Part shown: one piece after another, positions 40,863 through 51,419 of the stretch | Layout: each line of letters starts with the position of its first letter | Position numbering within the stretch: position 1 is the first letter of the stretch | NCBI GenBank assembly: GCA_946811185.2 | Contig: OX328097.1 | Span: forward strand, 55,705,063 to 55,769,062 | Reading direction: 5' to 3' | DNA: 64,000 nt | DNA from: Hippopus hippopus | Taxonomy: Eukaryota; Mollusca; Bivalvia; Cardiida; Cardiidae | Position numbers and translations under genes: made by a program | The notes under the pieces: generated by a model | What the model saw: only the letters and a program-made list of their open reading frames with translations | What the model was told of the DNA's origin: nothing | Database searches by the model: none

Positions 40863-42793
40863 AACAAGAGGGCCATGATGGCCCTGAAGTCGCTCACCTG
40901 AGCCTTTTGATCAAACATGACCCATTTCCAATCTCTTCAGAGATATTAAGACAAACACTCTGACAAAGACTCATTAGTATTGGGCTTACTAATATGGCCT
41001 CTAGAGTGCACACAAGCTTTTTCTAGAATTTGTCTCAGCAGCCTACTTGACATGTAGAAATTATCCAGACATACATTCCGACAAACTTTCATGAGTATTT
41101 GAGAGAAAATGTCCATGTAGGGTGTATGAAAGGTTTTTCCGAGATTTGACCTAGTGACCTAGTTTTTTATCCAACATGACCCATATTCATACTAGTCTAA
41201 GATATTATCAAGACAAACATTCAAAGCAAATTTCGAGATTATTGGACTGAAAATGTGGCCTCTAGAGCGTATACACGTTTTTTCAAGGATGAAACTTGGT
41301 GACCTTGTTTTTATTCCACGTGACCCATTTTCAAACTCATGCAAGATATCATCAAGACAAACATTCAAACAAAAGTTTAAAGAATATTGGACTGTAATTA
41401 TAGTACAAAAGGTTTTTCCGAGATTTGACCTTGTGACCTAGTTTTCTATCCAACATGACCCATTTTCATACTAGTCTAAGAAATTATCAAGACAAACATT
41501 CTGACCGAATTTCAAGATTATTGGACTGAAAATGTGGCCTCTAGAGCTTACGTAAGGTTTTTCTAAGATTTGACCTGGTGACCTAGTTTTTGACCTGACA
41601 TGACCCATTTTCAAACTCATCCAAGCTACCATCATGACAAACATTCTGACCAACTTTAGAGAGCATCGGACTGAAAATGTGGCTTTTGCAGCGTACACAA
41701 GGTTTTTCAAAGATTAGACCTAGTTACCTAGTTTTTGACCCCACATGGCCCACTTTCGAACTCATCTGCGATATTATCAAGACAAACATTTTGACCAAAT
41801 TTCAAGATTATTGGACAGAAAATGTGGCTTCTGGAGCATACAACAGGTTTTTTTAAGATTTGACTTAGTGACCTAGTTTTTGACCCAATATGGCCCGTTT
41901 TCAAATTTGTCAGAGATATCATCAAGACAAACATTCTGACCAACTTTCAAGAGTTTTGGACTGAAAATGTGGCCTCTAGAGCGTACACAAGGTTTTTCTA
42001 AGATTTGACCTGGTGACTTAGTTTTTGACCGGACATGGCCCATTTTCAAACTCGTCCGAGATATCATTAAGACAAACATTCTGACCAACTTTCAAGAGTA
42101 TTGGACTAAAAATGTGGCCTCTAGAGCGTACACAAGGTTTTTCTAAGATTTGACCTGGTGACTTAGTTTTTGACCGGACATGGCCCATTTTCGAACTCGT
42201 TTAAGATATCATCAAGACAAAAATTCTGATCATCTTTCAGAAGTATTTGACAGAAAATGTGGCCTCTAGAGCGTACACAAGGTTTTTCTAAGATTTGACC
42301 TGGTGATCTAGCTTTTTACCTGACATGGCCCATTTTCGAACTCGTCCGAGATATCATCAAGACAAACATTCTGACCAACTTTCAGGAGTACTGGACAGAA
42401 AATGTGGCCTCTAGAGCGTACACAAGGTTTTTCTAAGATTTGACCTAGTGACCTAGTTTTTGACCCGACATGACCCACTTTCGAACTCGTCCGAGATATC
42501 ATCAAGGCAAACATTCTGATTAAGTTTCATGAGTATCGGACTGAAAATGTGGCCTCTAGAGCGTACACAAGGTTTTTCTAAGATTTGACCTAGTGACCTA
42601 GTTTTTGGCCCGACATGACCCATTTTCGAATTCATCCGAGATGTCATCAAGACAAACATTCTGACCAAATTTCACAAGTATCGGACTGAAAATGTGGCCT
42701 CTAGAGTGTACACAAGGTAAAAGTTGACGACGCACGACGGACGCCGGACACAGCACGATCACAATAGCTCACCATCGTGCTCAGGTGAGCTAA
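40863..42793 (-). mobile_element. Family D element with 145-bp minisatellite array
   Basis: In reverse it runs from TAGCTCACCTGAGCAC (42793) to AGGTGAGCGACTTCAGGGCC with GGGCCATCATGGCCC (40863). AATGTGG at 41531, 41676, 41821, 41966, 42111, 42256, 42401, 42546 and 42691 marks units exactly 145 bp apart; more diverged units extend left to about 40900. Confidence 0.85.
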
Positions 42794-43197
42794 AAATGCC
42801 CAATGACGTAAGTCTGTTTGATGTAACAGTGTATCACCATCTGTGTGTACACACGTGTCCTAATGTCTTTTTGATTGGTTTGAATGGCTGCGGCAAACTT
42901 GAAGGATATAATTAATATTCAAAGGACATTCTTTCCGACCCAGAGAATCAACACCCTAGGAAGTTGTTTAAGCGAATCCGTCTCGGGCAGATCCTTTGAA
43001 CAGTAACATGAGGTCCTAATTTTCTTCAGTAAGACATCCCGTAAACACACAGGTCTACATTGTTTTTTTCATCAACTGCTAATAAAGTGTTCGACCTAAC
43101 GCCGTAAAATTCCATTCCTAGTAGATTTTTCAAATAGATGGATAAGATTTGAAACTGATTTAGGAAAGATTTGAAAACAATTTGGGTAGATTTGTAT
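42794..43197. other. Intergenic spacer, nothing recognised
   Basis: Between the family D array and the long-TIR element. A short ORF here has no protein-like signature. Confidence 0.5.
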
Positions 43198-43890
43198 GGT
43201 GGCTTATATCTGCCACAAAATACGAGATAACTATCATGATAATTTTAGAAAACTATCGCGATAAACCAAAGTTTCCTGGAAATTTTATCTAGATAGTGAA
43301 AAGTTTCCTGAAAAAAAAAATATCACGATAAAATTTTCTATTTAGAAAATTTTACATGGATCAGTAAATATTTCAACGCAAAATTTCTCACTGGTGCACG
43401 AAGCTGACATTCGATAAAAAATTATCGTGATAGTTTTACACGTTTCTCGATATCTATAAATAGGAAATTCACCATGAGGGTGAACTCGGTAGTTTTTAGC
43501 TGAACACAAGATGGCAGTATGTAAAAATTCGAATTATTAACAATTGTATCTTAATTGGTAAATTTTGGCCACACTTGAAATGAACAGAAGTCTGTTAAAC
43601 ACAAAGAAGGCTCGAAATGCCTCCTACGAACAACTTTAAAACTGTTCAGGAAAAAGAATTCATAAGGTTGTGGACGAAGATGTTCCGAAACCGTATCTAA
43701 ATATAGACACCGTGAATGTCAACTGTTGTGGGCACCAAAACAAAAAAGATTATGATAACAGTTAGAATTATCGAGATATTTTTATCGTGAAACTTTTTAT
43801 CATCTAGATAATATTTCCAGTTTTATCACGATAGTTCTCTTAAATTATCGCGATAGTTATCTCGTATCTCGTGGCAGAAATATGCCGCCC
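43198..43890. mobile_element. Long-terminal-inverted-repeat element (693 bp)
   Basis: Left GGCTTATATCTGCCACAAA and reversed right GGCATATTTCTGCCACGAG begin arms of more than 100 bp. Both arms are full of TATCNCGATA palindromes and contain TACGAGATAACTATC. No ORF. Confidence 0.75.
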
Positions 43891-44682
43891 AAAGACAGAC
43901 ACCCTGTCGATATTCATTTTCATACAGACAAGCATATCGGCTATCAAACACCGCAATATTAGTTTACTTGCTCAAACTAATTTAGCAGCGCTTATTTGAT
44001 TAACACTCCATAGAAATTATGTTCAAAGAAACTCTCCTACCTTCATAGGCCTAAATCCTTTAAAGATGAAATAAAATATAAAAGCTCCCTGAGCTGTTAA
44101 AAATTAAACTGATCCCTTTATGTAGCCTTGGGGTTTTCATAGACAAGTCATATTCTTGTAACAACTGTTTACCTACGTGGCTGTGTATAACTTTGCGCGT
44201 GTCGACTTGGGTATGAAATTTAATCATGTAGCTGAAATAAATACCCGCCCTTCCTCTCGCCACTTTGGTGCAGGTTCTGTGCATCTGTAGAATAATACGC
44301 CACCCTACATGGTCTGAACACTATGACGAACAGAAGTTTGTTGCAATGTTTCGTGACTGCCTGTTTGTGTTTGCATATTTTGTTGCATAATCCTCTGTTT
44401 CATGCGATCTCTTTATTTCACGAGAAATTTGAATTCAGATTAAAAAAAAAAAAAAAAAAGTTAAGGACCGATTTCGATTAGTTTTTAAAAGTGATATTTT
44501 GTTCTGTCAAAATAGGTGCATTAAAAGAGTTTCAATCATAAATCTAACCCTTATAGAACTACATTATTACATTATTACCCAAAGAACGATTTTGTCATGG
44601 CTCTACGCCCAATAAGGGAGTTGTACAGGTATACAAGTATATAGACGCAACCGACTGCCTAAAATCTCGTGCACAGAGCGGC

Positions 44683-44857
44683 ATGTGAATTTTTTCGTTG
44701 TGACGTCACTCTAAAATCGCTGAATGGCTTCTCAGTCCCCTGAAAAATCAGAAAAAATGCCGAGTTCAGCCATCGGGCTGCCTGATGCAGACAAAAGTCA
44801 TCGTCACAAATCTACCCAAATATTTCCCAAATCTACACCTATCTTTCCCAAATTTAC
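44683..44857 (+). repeat. Left copy of an exact 175-bp direct repeat flanking a retroelement insertion
   Basis: Starts ATGTGAATTTTTTCG and ends CCCAAATTTAC. Read base by base it equals 50660-50834 with no mismatch or gap. The next base (44858) starts the LTR-like end TGTGGCAGGGTC. Confidence 0.92.
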
Positions 44858-44928
44858 TGTGGCAGGGTCACTTTTCATATGACTTAGCTGTAGAGCCAAT
44901 CTATCTACCTGTGTCGTGGTTCAATGTT
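44858..44928 (+). repeat. LTR 5'-terminal fragment, + orientation
   Basis: From TGGCAGGGTCACTTTTC at 44862 to GTGGTTCAATG it is the inverted copy, nearly base for base, of 46577-46643. It then diverges abruptly. Confidence 0.8.
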
Positions 44929-44975
44929 TCAGTTAACTAGCCAAACTTGTTTATTTACCTGTAAGAAACAAAGTC

Positions 44976-45161
44976 AAAGGTCAACCGAAAATGCAGGTAA
45001 CATTCAGGCAGCCAATGAAAAAGTATCAACACGCTGAGGTTAAAGTTCACTAGAAGTCACATGACATGAAAGGTCAACCACAAATTCAGGTTACATTCAG
45101 GCAGCCAATGAAAAGGTATCAACACGCTGAGGTTAAAGTTCACTGGAAGTCACATGACATG
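44976..45161 (+). repeat. Two-copy 93-bp tandem duplication
   Basis: AAAGGTCAACC starts at 44976 and 45069. The two units differ at only a few bases (for example ACTAGAAG against ACTGGAAG). An open stretch at 45066-45431 overlaps unit 2 and has no protein-like signature. Confidence 0.8.
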
Positions 45162-46200
45162 AAGCCGGGAACCAGCAAAGAAAATTTAACAAATGGGTCC
45201 ACCGTACAATTCAACTATGAAGCAAGCAGGGAACCAGACCAAATTGATGATGTCAGAACAGGAAGTAGAGACTATCCAATCAGAAACAAAAAATCCAACA
45301 TGAAGTGTATATCAACCAATCAAAATGGAGGATTGGGAAGGGTCGAAGTTCAAATGGAAAATGACAACAGGGTAGGGATAGACAGAAGAAAATATAGATG
45401 TGTTAACCAGTTGTTAGTACAGAACCTGTGAAACACACTCAGACTGAAAAATCCTTGCACTCAAAAATGATTTCTCTCGTACAAAAAATACCAGGTAATT
45501 CAAATAAGATCTACAATAGTAAACAACAATAGCAGAAATTTAGTGAACCTTACCACTTGGCTATTTTGGCTATTTCAGTCAAAGCAACCAGGCGATAACA
45601 ATTTTCATACAAACATCATGCAAGAAGAGGATAGGGCAGTAAGTAGTGTTATGGGCTATACCATTTGGCTGATTTGCTCATTCAAAACAAAGCAACCATA
45701 TGATAAAAAAAGATTACGAAAACATTGTGGTTCAGGTAGATAAAACAAAATTTTAGACAAACATCGTGGAAAAGGGAGATATTGAAGTCAGTGATACATT
45801 TACAAATAAAACATCTACTTACAGATTCCAATCCTAAATCCTAAAATACACAAACACTTATCCTAGAGTTTCTGATTTATCTAACTAATCAACTTTTCAC
45901 TGTAGCACAGTTCCACTGTTCAGATCAGACTCGCTCCTGATCGATCACAATCAGCTGTTCTACCAATTACCCGCGGTGTAGATACACGTACAACAGTCAG
46001 TTTATTTCATCTCCTCCCCCCTTCAGAATAAAAATCTGTCCTCAGGTGAGTAAAGGGTGTTCCGAATAAAACGTAAAACACAGGCAAGTATGTGCGATCA
46101 TGCAGATCACGACTCAGTTCACTGTTCAGCACTACCTATAGCCTTTGAATAGATTAATCCATTGTCACAACAATTCTTCCATGGGTTAGTCCAAGTACAC

Positions 46201-46214
46201 AACGTTGGGCGCCA
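46201..46214 (-). promoter_or_regulatory. Retroelement primer-binding site (lysine-tRNA type)
   Basis: On the minus strand TGGCGCCCAACG lies five bases inside the LTR end. This is the classic LTR-element primer site complementary to the 3' end of a lysine tRNA (TGGCGCCCAACGTGGGG class); the match fades after about 12 bases. Confidence 0.75.
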
Positions 46215-46219
46215 AAATA

Positions 46220-46643
46220 TAACAGGGTCTCCAGTAAACTAACTGTGACTTTCTGCTTATTAAAAGGTGGGTTCTTCTACTATGGACAAGTCTTGGAAGA
46301 AATGAAAAATTGTCTCTGTTTTTGATCTTTATTGTCGGTCTCAAATATCAAGAGAACCGACCAAGAGAACCAACACTCAATTTGAGGAACTAAGTGCTTT
46401 AGATCTCTTCCACCAATCAAGCCAAATGCTCTCACTCCTCCGTGACTATTAGGTAAATCTCAAAAACTCTTTTCTCAAAAATCCTTTTTCAAAATCAAAA
46501 CACACAGTGTTTCTTCAACAAAGGCTAGTGACTGAGTGAAAAATATAGTCATGTGATTGATTTGGCGGGAAATGACCATTGAACCACGACACAGGTAGAT
46601 AGATTGGCTCTACAGCCAAGTCATATGAAAAGTGACCCTGCCA
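46220..46643 (-). mobile_element. Gypsy-type LTR, minus orientation (about 424 bp)
   Basis: Minus strand starts TGGCAGGGTCAC and ends CCCTGTTA, giving short inverted ends (TGGCAGGG / CCCTGTTA). It has an AATAAA signal (complement at 46328-46333) and the primer-binding site follows immediately. Its orientation opposes the gag-pol to its right. Confidence 0.75.
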
Positions 46644-46966
46644 TATGTGAGTTTGCTACCTTGTTATTAAAGGGAGGTAATAAGAAAAGTGTTTGCAAAT
46701 GTGATATTGTGCTGCCTCATCAAAGGGAGGTAATTTTTTTTTTGCTTCACCTGGAGCTGTGATATAGTACCACACCACAATAAAAGGGAAGTAATTAGAG
46801 TGTTACACTTCACCTTGGATCTGCAGATAGAACATCTGCATTACATTTTACAAGCTTACAGTTCCACAACATTGTGACAGAGAGAGAAATTATTTGTTAC
46901 ACTTTGTAACATTGGAGACTCTAGTCCTTTTGTCATAAAAGGATAAGGTATTATTACAAATACACC
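46644..46966 (+). other. Leader upstream of gag
   Basis: Non-coding. Contains three copies of an AAAGGGAGGTAAT-like motif (near 46669, 46720, 46787), the last AAAGGGAAGTAAT. TTACACTTTGTAACA at 46897-46911 followed by TTGGAGACTC could be the end of this element's own 5' LTR, but no second LTR exists to prove it. Confidence 0.5.
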
Positions 46967-48046
46967 ATGTCAGATACAGAGGAGAGCAAGATTGGAATGG
47001 CTGCAGGTGGATTTTCGGAAAGTGATAGGAAACTTATTGATGCTTTTCACCAACTGCATATTGTGCCACAGGTTGAGACATCTACTGACTTGCTTCGATT
47101 TCTGTCACAGTTTGGAAAACTTGTATCAGATCATGATCCATCTCCATCAACTACGTCTCACCATTTTCCGAAACTTTCCACATTTTATGGTGATGAAAGC
47201 AAAAGCGACACATCATGGGAGACTTTTAATTACGAGATCACGTCATTATTGACTGAAAAAGTTTTCACCAAGGAACAGATTCTTCTTGGAATTAGGAGAG
47301 CTGTTAAAGGCACTGCAGCAGACATACTCAGGAGACTAGGACCTGGAGTAACATTGGAAGCTGTTCTACAGAAATTCCAAAGTATCTATGGAACAATAGA
47401 GTCTAAAGAGAGCATTCTGAGAAAATTTTACTCGTGTCAACAGTTGCCGAAGGAAACAATCACACAATATTCAACTAGACTGGAGGAAATTTATTCCCAA
47501 GCAGTCACACTTGGTGCATTACCCCAGGATGACAAAATTTTACAAAGAGTGCTGTACCATGGCTTGACAACTGATATCAAACACATGGCTACATACAAAA
47601 ATGATGTCATTCAGGATTATGACATGTTCAAGATTGAACTAAGAAAAATTGAAGCTGACTTGACTTCTAGCAGTCAGAAACAATGCCATGCACAAGTGAA
47701 TGTAGATAAGAAGCCATCCGAACTTGGAGAAATAAAAGAGCTGCTACAAAAGTTGAATGAGAGAATTGACAAGATTGAAAAGCAGCAAGAAGACATAAAA
47801 CAAAATCAAGGACACTCTAACCAACAAAAGTTCAGGAGACAAAAACAGAGAGGAAACTACAGAGAAGATAGTCACAATCAGGGCGGAGAGAGAAAGAAGA
47901 GACCGTTAGGATCTACCACTTTTGTACCTACCTGTTTTGGCTGCAATGGAAAAGGGCATATGATCAAAGATTGTCCAAATGCAGTAAAAAGACAATGCTA
48001 CAATTGTCAACAATATGGTCATATAGCTAAAGACTGCCCAAACTAG
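46967..48046 (+). CDS. gag: Gag polyprotein of Ty3/gypsy retroelement
   Basis: Complete 359-residue ORF starting MSDTEESK. Residues about 60-220 form a capsid-like retrotransposon gag domain (FYGDESKSDTSWETFNYEI, then RLEEIYSQAVTLGALP), similar in style to PNMA/ZCCHC12-like gag. Residues 254-286 (KELLQKLNERIDKIEKQQ) are a likely coiled coil. Two CCHC zinc knuckles end it: C323-x2-C326-x4-H331-x4-C336 and C344-x2-C347-x4-H352-x4-C357, for RNA packaging. The TAG stop at 48044-48046 directly follows a -1 slippery heptamer. No internal stop or frameshift, so this gag looks young. Confidence 0.93.
   Translation: MSDTEESKIGMAAGGFSESDRKLIDAFHQLHIVPQVETSTDLLRFLSQFGKLVSDHDPSPSTTSHHFPKLSTFYGDESKSDTSWETFNYEITSLLTEKVFTKEQILLGIRRAVKGTAADILRRLGPGVTLEAVLQKFQSIYGTIESKESILRKFYSCQQLPKETITQYSTRLEEIYSQAVTLGALPQDDKILQRVLYHGLTTDIKHMATYKNDVIQDYDMFKIELRKIEADLTSSSQKQCHAQVNVDKKPSELGEIKELLQKLNERIDKIEKQQEDIKQNQGHSNQQKFRRQKQRGNYREDSHNQGGERKKRPLGSTTFVPTCFGCNGKGHMIKDCPNAVKRQCYNCQQYGHIAKDCPN
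48037..48043 (+). promoter_or_regulatory. Programmed -1 ribosomal frameshift site CCCAAAC
   Basis: C CCA AAC fits the X XXY YYZ rule in the gag frame and is followed immediately by the gag TAG. Slipping back one base gives CCC AAA CTA GTA TGT, the exact frame that runs open through protease, RT and RNase H. I did not model a downstream pseudoknot. Confidence 0.8.
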
Positions 48047-50691
48047 TATGTGCCTCTGTTGGTGGGTCGCACTTAGGCACCGGAAAGAAAGACCCCAAAT
48101 TAGTCGGAAACACCAATGAGGTCTCCATTCAAATAGAGAACACTAGAGCTAACGCTTTAGTAGATACAGGAAGCTGTATCAGCACTGTATCAGAGTCTTT
48201 TTATAAAGACAATCTTTCAGGCGTTGAAATCCAGCCTTTGGATAATATTATAAAGGTTGAATGTGCTGATGGACAGCCATTACCTTACTGTGGATACATC
48301 GAAGCTGATCTTACTGTTTTAGATGGCGTTCCAAAATCGTCCACTACTTCATGTTTATTTCTGGTGACACCTGACACCAATTATTCTTCTTCAACTCCAG
48401 TTATATTGGGAACTAATATTCTAGATGTTTTATTACAAGAGTGTCAGCACAATTTTGGACATCAATTTTTACAGTGTGCTGCATTGCAAACACCATGGTA
48501 TCTTGCCTTCAGAGGTTTGGTCCTCAGAGACAGAGAATTAAGGAAGAATGGATATCAAATTGCTATTATAAGATCTGCAGAGCTGCAAAAGATCATCTTA
48601 GGACCAAACGAGACACGAACGATAAAAGGACTTACCGATAAAGAAATAGGCCATCCCAAAACAACGGCTCTCCTACACGAATCATTAGACTCTTCCTTGC
48701 CCGACTTTGTTGACATTTCTCCTGAAGTAATCAATTACGAACATGGAAAGACCAAAGTTGTAAATGTAACCATTTCAAATGTTACAACAAATAGTGTTGT
48801 GATTTCTCCAAAGACAATACTATGTGAACTACAACCAGTCAAAGTGGAAGACATAGAGGATCACATAGAAAACATTGAAGAAAATGAGATTTTGAAGCAG
48901 GTCCATATAGACACAAACAAGAAATTGGATCCGGATCAGTTAGGCAACATCAACAGTCTGTTGCTGAAGCACATTGACATTTTTTCTACTGGAGAATCTG
49001 ATATTGGATTTTGCGACAAGATAAAGCATCGCATTGATCTAACAGATGATACACCTTTTAAGCAAAAGACTAGAAGAATCCCTCCAGCTATGGTGTCTGA
49101 AGTAAGACAACATATTGAACAGCTGTTGTCAACAGGGATAATACGAAAGTCCAAGTCACCCTGGTCCTCTAACGTGGTTTTGGTCAGGAAGAGAAATGGG
49201 AAGCTCCGGATGTGTGTGGATTATCGAATGTTGAACAAGAGAAGCGTAAAGGACGCATACGCTCTACCAAAGATTGAAGAAATCTTTGATGTTTTGCAAG
49301 GGAGCAAATACTTTTCTACCATTGATATGAAATCTGGGTATCATCAGATAGAGGTTGAAGAGATACACAAGGAAAGAACAGCCTTTAGTGTCTCAAATCT
49401 TGGATTTTTTGAATATGTCAAGATGCCATTTGGGTTGACTAATGCCCCGGCAACGTATCAACGCCTTATGGAGGAGTGTCTAGGCGATTATAATATGACT
49501 ATATGTGTCATATATCTAGACGATCTGATCATCTTCTCGGATACGTTTGAAGAGCATTTACGACGTCTAGATCTTGTGTTGACAAGATTGAAAGAGTGTA
49601 AGCTGAAACTCTCTCCTGAAAAATGCTTCTTCATTCAGGACAAGGTTCCATTTTTAGGCCACATTGTAAGCGAAAATGGTGTTGAAACAGACCCCAGCAA
49701 AATAGACAAGATCAGGAACTGGCCTACTCCAACAAATGGTGACGAACTTAGGTCATTTTTGGCATTCTGTGGCTATTACAGACGATTCATTAAGGATTTC
49801 TCAAAAATTACAAGACCCTTAGCCGATCTGTTGCCACCTACAACATTCAAGAAGAATAGTGCCAAAACAAAACCCTGGACCTGGACAGAAAATGAGCAGC
49901 ATGTATTTGAACACCTAAAAGAAATACTTACTAATCCTCCAATTTTGGCTTATCCGGATTTTACAAAACCCTTCGAGCTCCACACAGATGCGTCAGGAAA
50001 AGGTCTCGGAGCAGTCCTGTACCAAAGTGATGGAAAACACAAGAGAGTAGTAGCCTATGCTAGTAGAGCTCTTAACAAAGCTGAAAGGAATTACAGTGCC
50101 TACAAGCTTGAGTTCCTAGCATTAAAGTGGGCTGTAACAGAGAAATTCTCTGAATATTTGGCTATAAACCATTTTACGGTTTTAACGGATAATAACCCGT
50201 TGACATACGTCTTAACAACAGCCAAATTAGATGCTACAGGCCAGAGATGGGCATCGGCTCTTGGAGAATTCGATTTTGATATCCAGTATAGATCTGGAAT
50301 GAACAATGCTGATGCGGATGGTATGTCTAGATACCCGCATGAAAGAGTCCAAGAGCTAGGAAGTGAGATAGTGGAAATGAAAAATGATGTTGTCAAAGCC
50401 ATTTGTAGCAATACAGACACAAATCCATTAATAGAGACCATCTGTACCCACATCAACATTATAGATGCAACAGATGATATGGGACAAACTATGGCTCAGA
50501 TAGAGCTTAGAGAGATAAGAAAGCAACAGAGACAAGATAATGTCATAGAGAGATGGAGGATAGCAGTGATAGATAGGAGAATCCCTACAAAGAATCTCAC
50601 CAAAGAAGACATTATAATGAGAAAGCAGTTTAGACATTTTACTATGAAGAGAGGAATGTATGTGAATTTTTTCGTTGTGACGTCACTCTAA
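48037..50691 (+). CDS. pol: Pol: protease, reverse transcriptase, RNase H; truncated before integrase
   Basis: Open in the -1 frame relative to gag. Aspartic protease: ANALVDTGSCIS with catalytic DTG at 48163-48171 and ILGTNILD later. Reverse transcriptase: KLRMCVDYRMLNKRS, TIDMKSGYHQIEV, FGLTNAPATYQRLM and the YLDD active site at 49513-49524. Thumb region GYYRRFIKDF. RNase H: HTDASGKGLGAVLYQ with the first catalytic Asp at 49987 and TDNNPLTYVL. The linker runs to MKRGM; at 50660 it is cut by the 175-bp repeat and the last ten residues (to TAA at 50691) are foreign. Integrase is entirely missing. No internal stops. Ty3/gypsy by domain order and RT motifs. Confidence 0.92.
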   Translation, partial: PKLVCASVGGSHLGTGKKDPKLVGNTNEVSIQIENTRANALVDTGSCISTVSESFYKDNLSGVEIQPLDNIIKVECADGQPLPYCGYIEADLTVLDGVPKSSTTSCLFLVTPDTNYSSSTPVILGTNILDVLLQECQHNFGHQFLQCAALQTPWYLAFRGLVLRDRELRKNGYQIAIIRSAELQKIILGPNETRTIKGLTDKEIGHPKTTALLHESLDSSLPDFVDISPEVINYEHGKTKVVNVTISNVTTNSVVISPKTILCELQPVKVEDIEDHIENIEENEILKQVHIDTNKKLDPDQLGNINSLLLKHIDIFSTGESDIGFCDKIKHRIDLTDDTPFKQKTRRIPPAMVSEVRQHIEQLLSTGIIRKSKSPWSSNVVLVRKRNGKLRMCVDYRMLNKRSVKDAYALPKIEEIFDVLQGSKYFSTIDMKSGYHQIEVEEIHKERTAFSVSNLGFFEYVKMPFGLTNAPATYQRLMEECLGDYNMTICVIYLDDLIIFSDTFEEHLRRLDLVLTRLKECKLKLSPEKCFFIQDKVPFLGHIVSENGVETDPSKIDKIRNWPTPTNGDELRSFLAFCGYYRRFIKDFSKITRPLADLLPPTTFKKNSAKTKPWTWTENEQHVFEHLKEILTNPPILAYPDFTKPFELHTDASGKGLGAVLYQSDGKHKRVVAYASRALNKAERNYSAYKLEFLALKWAVTEKFSEYLAINHFTVLTDNNPLTYVLTTAKLDATGQRWASALGEFDFDIQYRSGMNNADADGMSRYPHERVQELGSEIVEMKNDVVKAICSNTDTNPLIETICTHINIIDATDDMGQTMAQIELREIRKQQRQDNVIERWRIAVIDRRIPTKNLTKEDIIMRKQFRHFTMKRGMYVNFFVVTSL

Positions 50692-50834
50692 AATCGCTGA
50701 ATGGCTTCTCAGTCCCCTGAAAAATCAGAAAAAATGCCGAGTTCAGCCATCGGGCTGCCTGATGCAGACAAAAGTCATCGTCACAAATCTACCCAAATAT
50801 TTCCCAAATCTACACCTATCTTTCCCAAATTTAC
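50660..50834 (+). repeat. Right copy of the exact 175-bp direct repeat
   Basis: Identical to 44683-44857. It begins where the pol reading frame is cut off (after ...KRGM). The sequence after it, CAAAATGTTTCCC, would be the original continuation of the locus. Confidence 0.92.
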
Positions 50835-51419
50835 CAAAATGTTTCCCAGATTTCCCCCCATATATTATTAAAATGTATTTATATATATGTATGTTTCTAC
50901 AACGTTACAACATTGTTGTCTACGCTAAATCCCTGTGTAGAATATGTGTCACTGAGTTATAGGTACTGTTATAGATTTATGTTTTTGTTTAATTTTCTTG
51001 ATGATTACGAAAAAACTCTGTAGTTTAAGTCAATAAAATAATCTTTTTTTTTTGTATTCTAAGGTGCAACACAGAGGATTTTTACCATAGTACATGTTAT
51101 ACAGGTTTACTTCTTTTTTTAGATTATTCACAAAGCATTGCATTTTATATCAGTTAACCATGTAAATGCAGTAAAACTGAACTAAAAGTCACATTTTTAT
51201 TTCTCTACCGCCCTCACTTTTTCAATAACTTTTTCATGGCCAACTATATAAACATGACCTCTTTCAATGGCTGAGAATGGAATTCACTGCACCTCTTAGC
51301 TTGGCTGTTTTCAAACAAAACGTCGATGTATTGTCCTAACCCTGGCGTTGTCATCTGCGTCGTTGTCGTGGTGCAAAAACTTCAACATTTTATAATATAT
51401 CTGTTTTTACAGAAAATAT

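Larger units (their letters stand above)
44858..50659. mobile_element. Rearranged, truncated Ty3/gypsy LTR retroelement insertion (5.8 kb)
   Basis: Everything between the two 175-bp repeats. Order: 71 bp of LTR start in + orientation (44858-44928); 1.3 kb of non-coding sequence; a primer-binding site and an LTR in minus orientation (46201-46643); leader, gag and pol in plus orientation (46644-50659). Pol stops before integrase and no 3' LTR follows, so this copy is non-autonomous. Retroelement identity is certain; how these parts were joined is inferred. Confidence 0.85.

Noticed and set aside
41250..42700. Regularly spaced repeats resembling a CRISPR array
   Set aside because: The whole 145-bp unit repeats, without unique spacers, in a eukaryotic genome; it is a minisatellite.
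45066..45431. ORF of 121 codons inside the retroelement insertion
   Set aside because: Overlaps a 93-bp tandem duplication, shows no domain, and runs opposite to the LTR and primer site next to it.
50660..50691. Natural C-terminus of pol (YVNFFVVTSL)
   Set aside because: These codons belong to the 175-bp flanking repeat, not to the retroelement.
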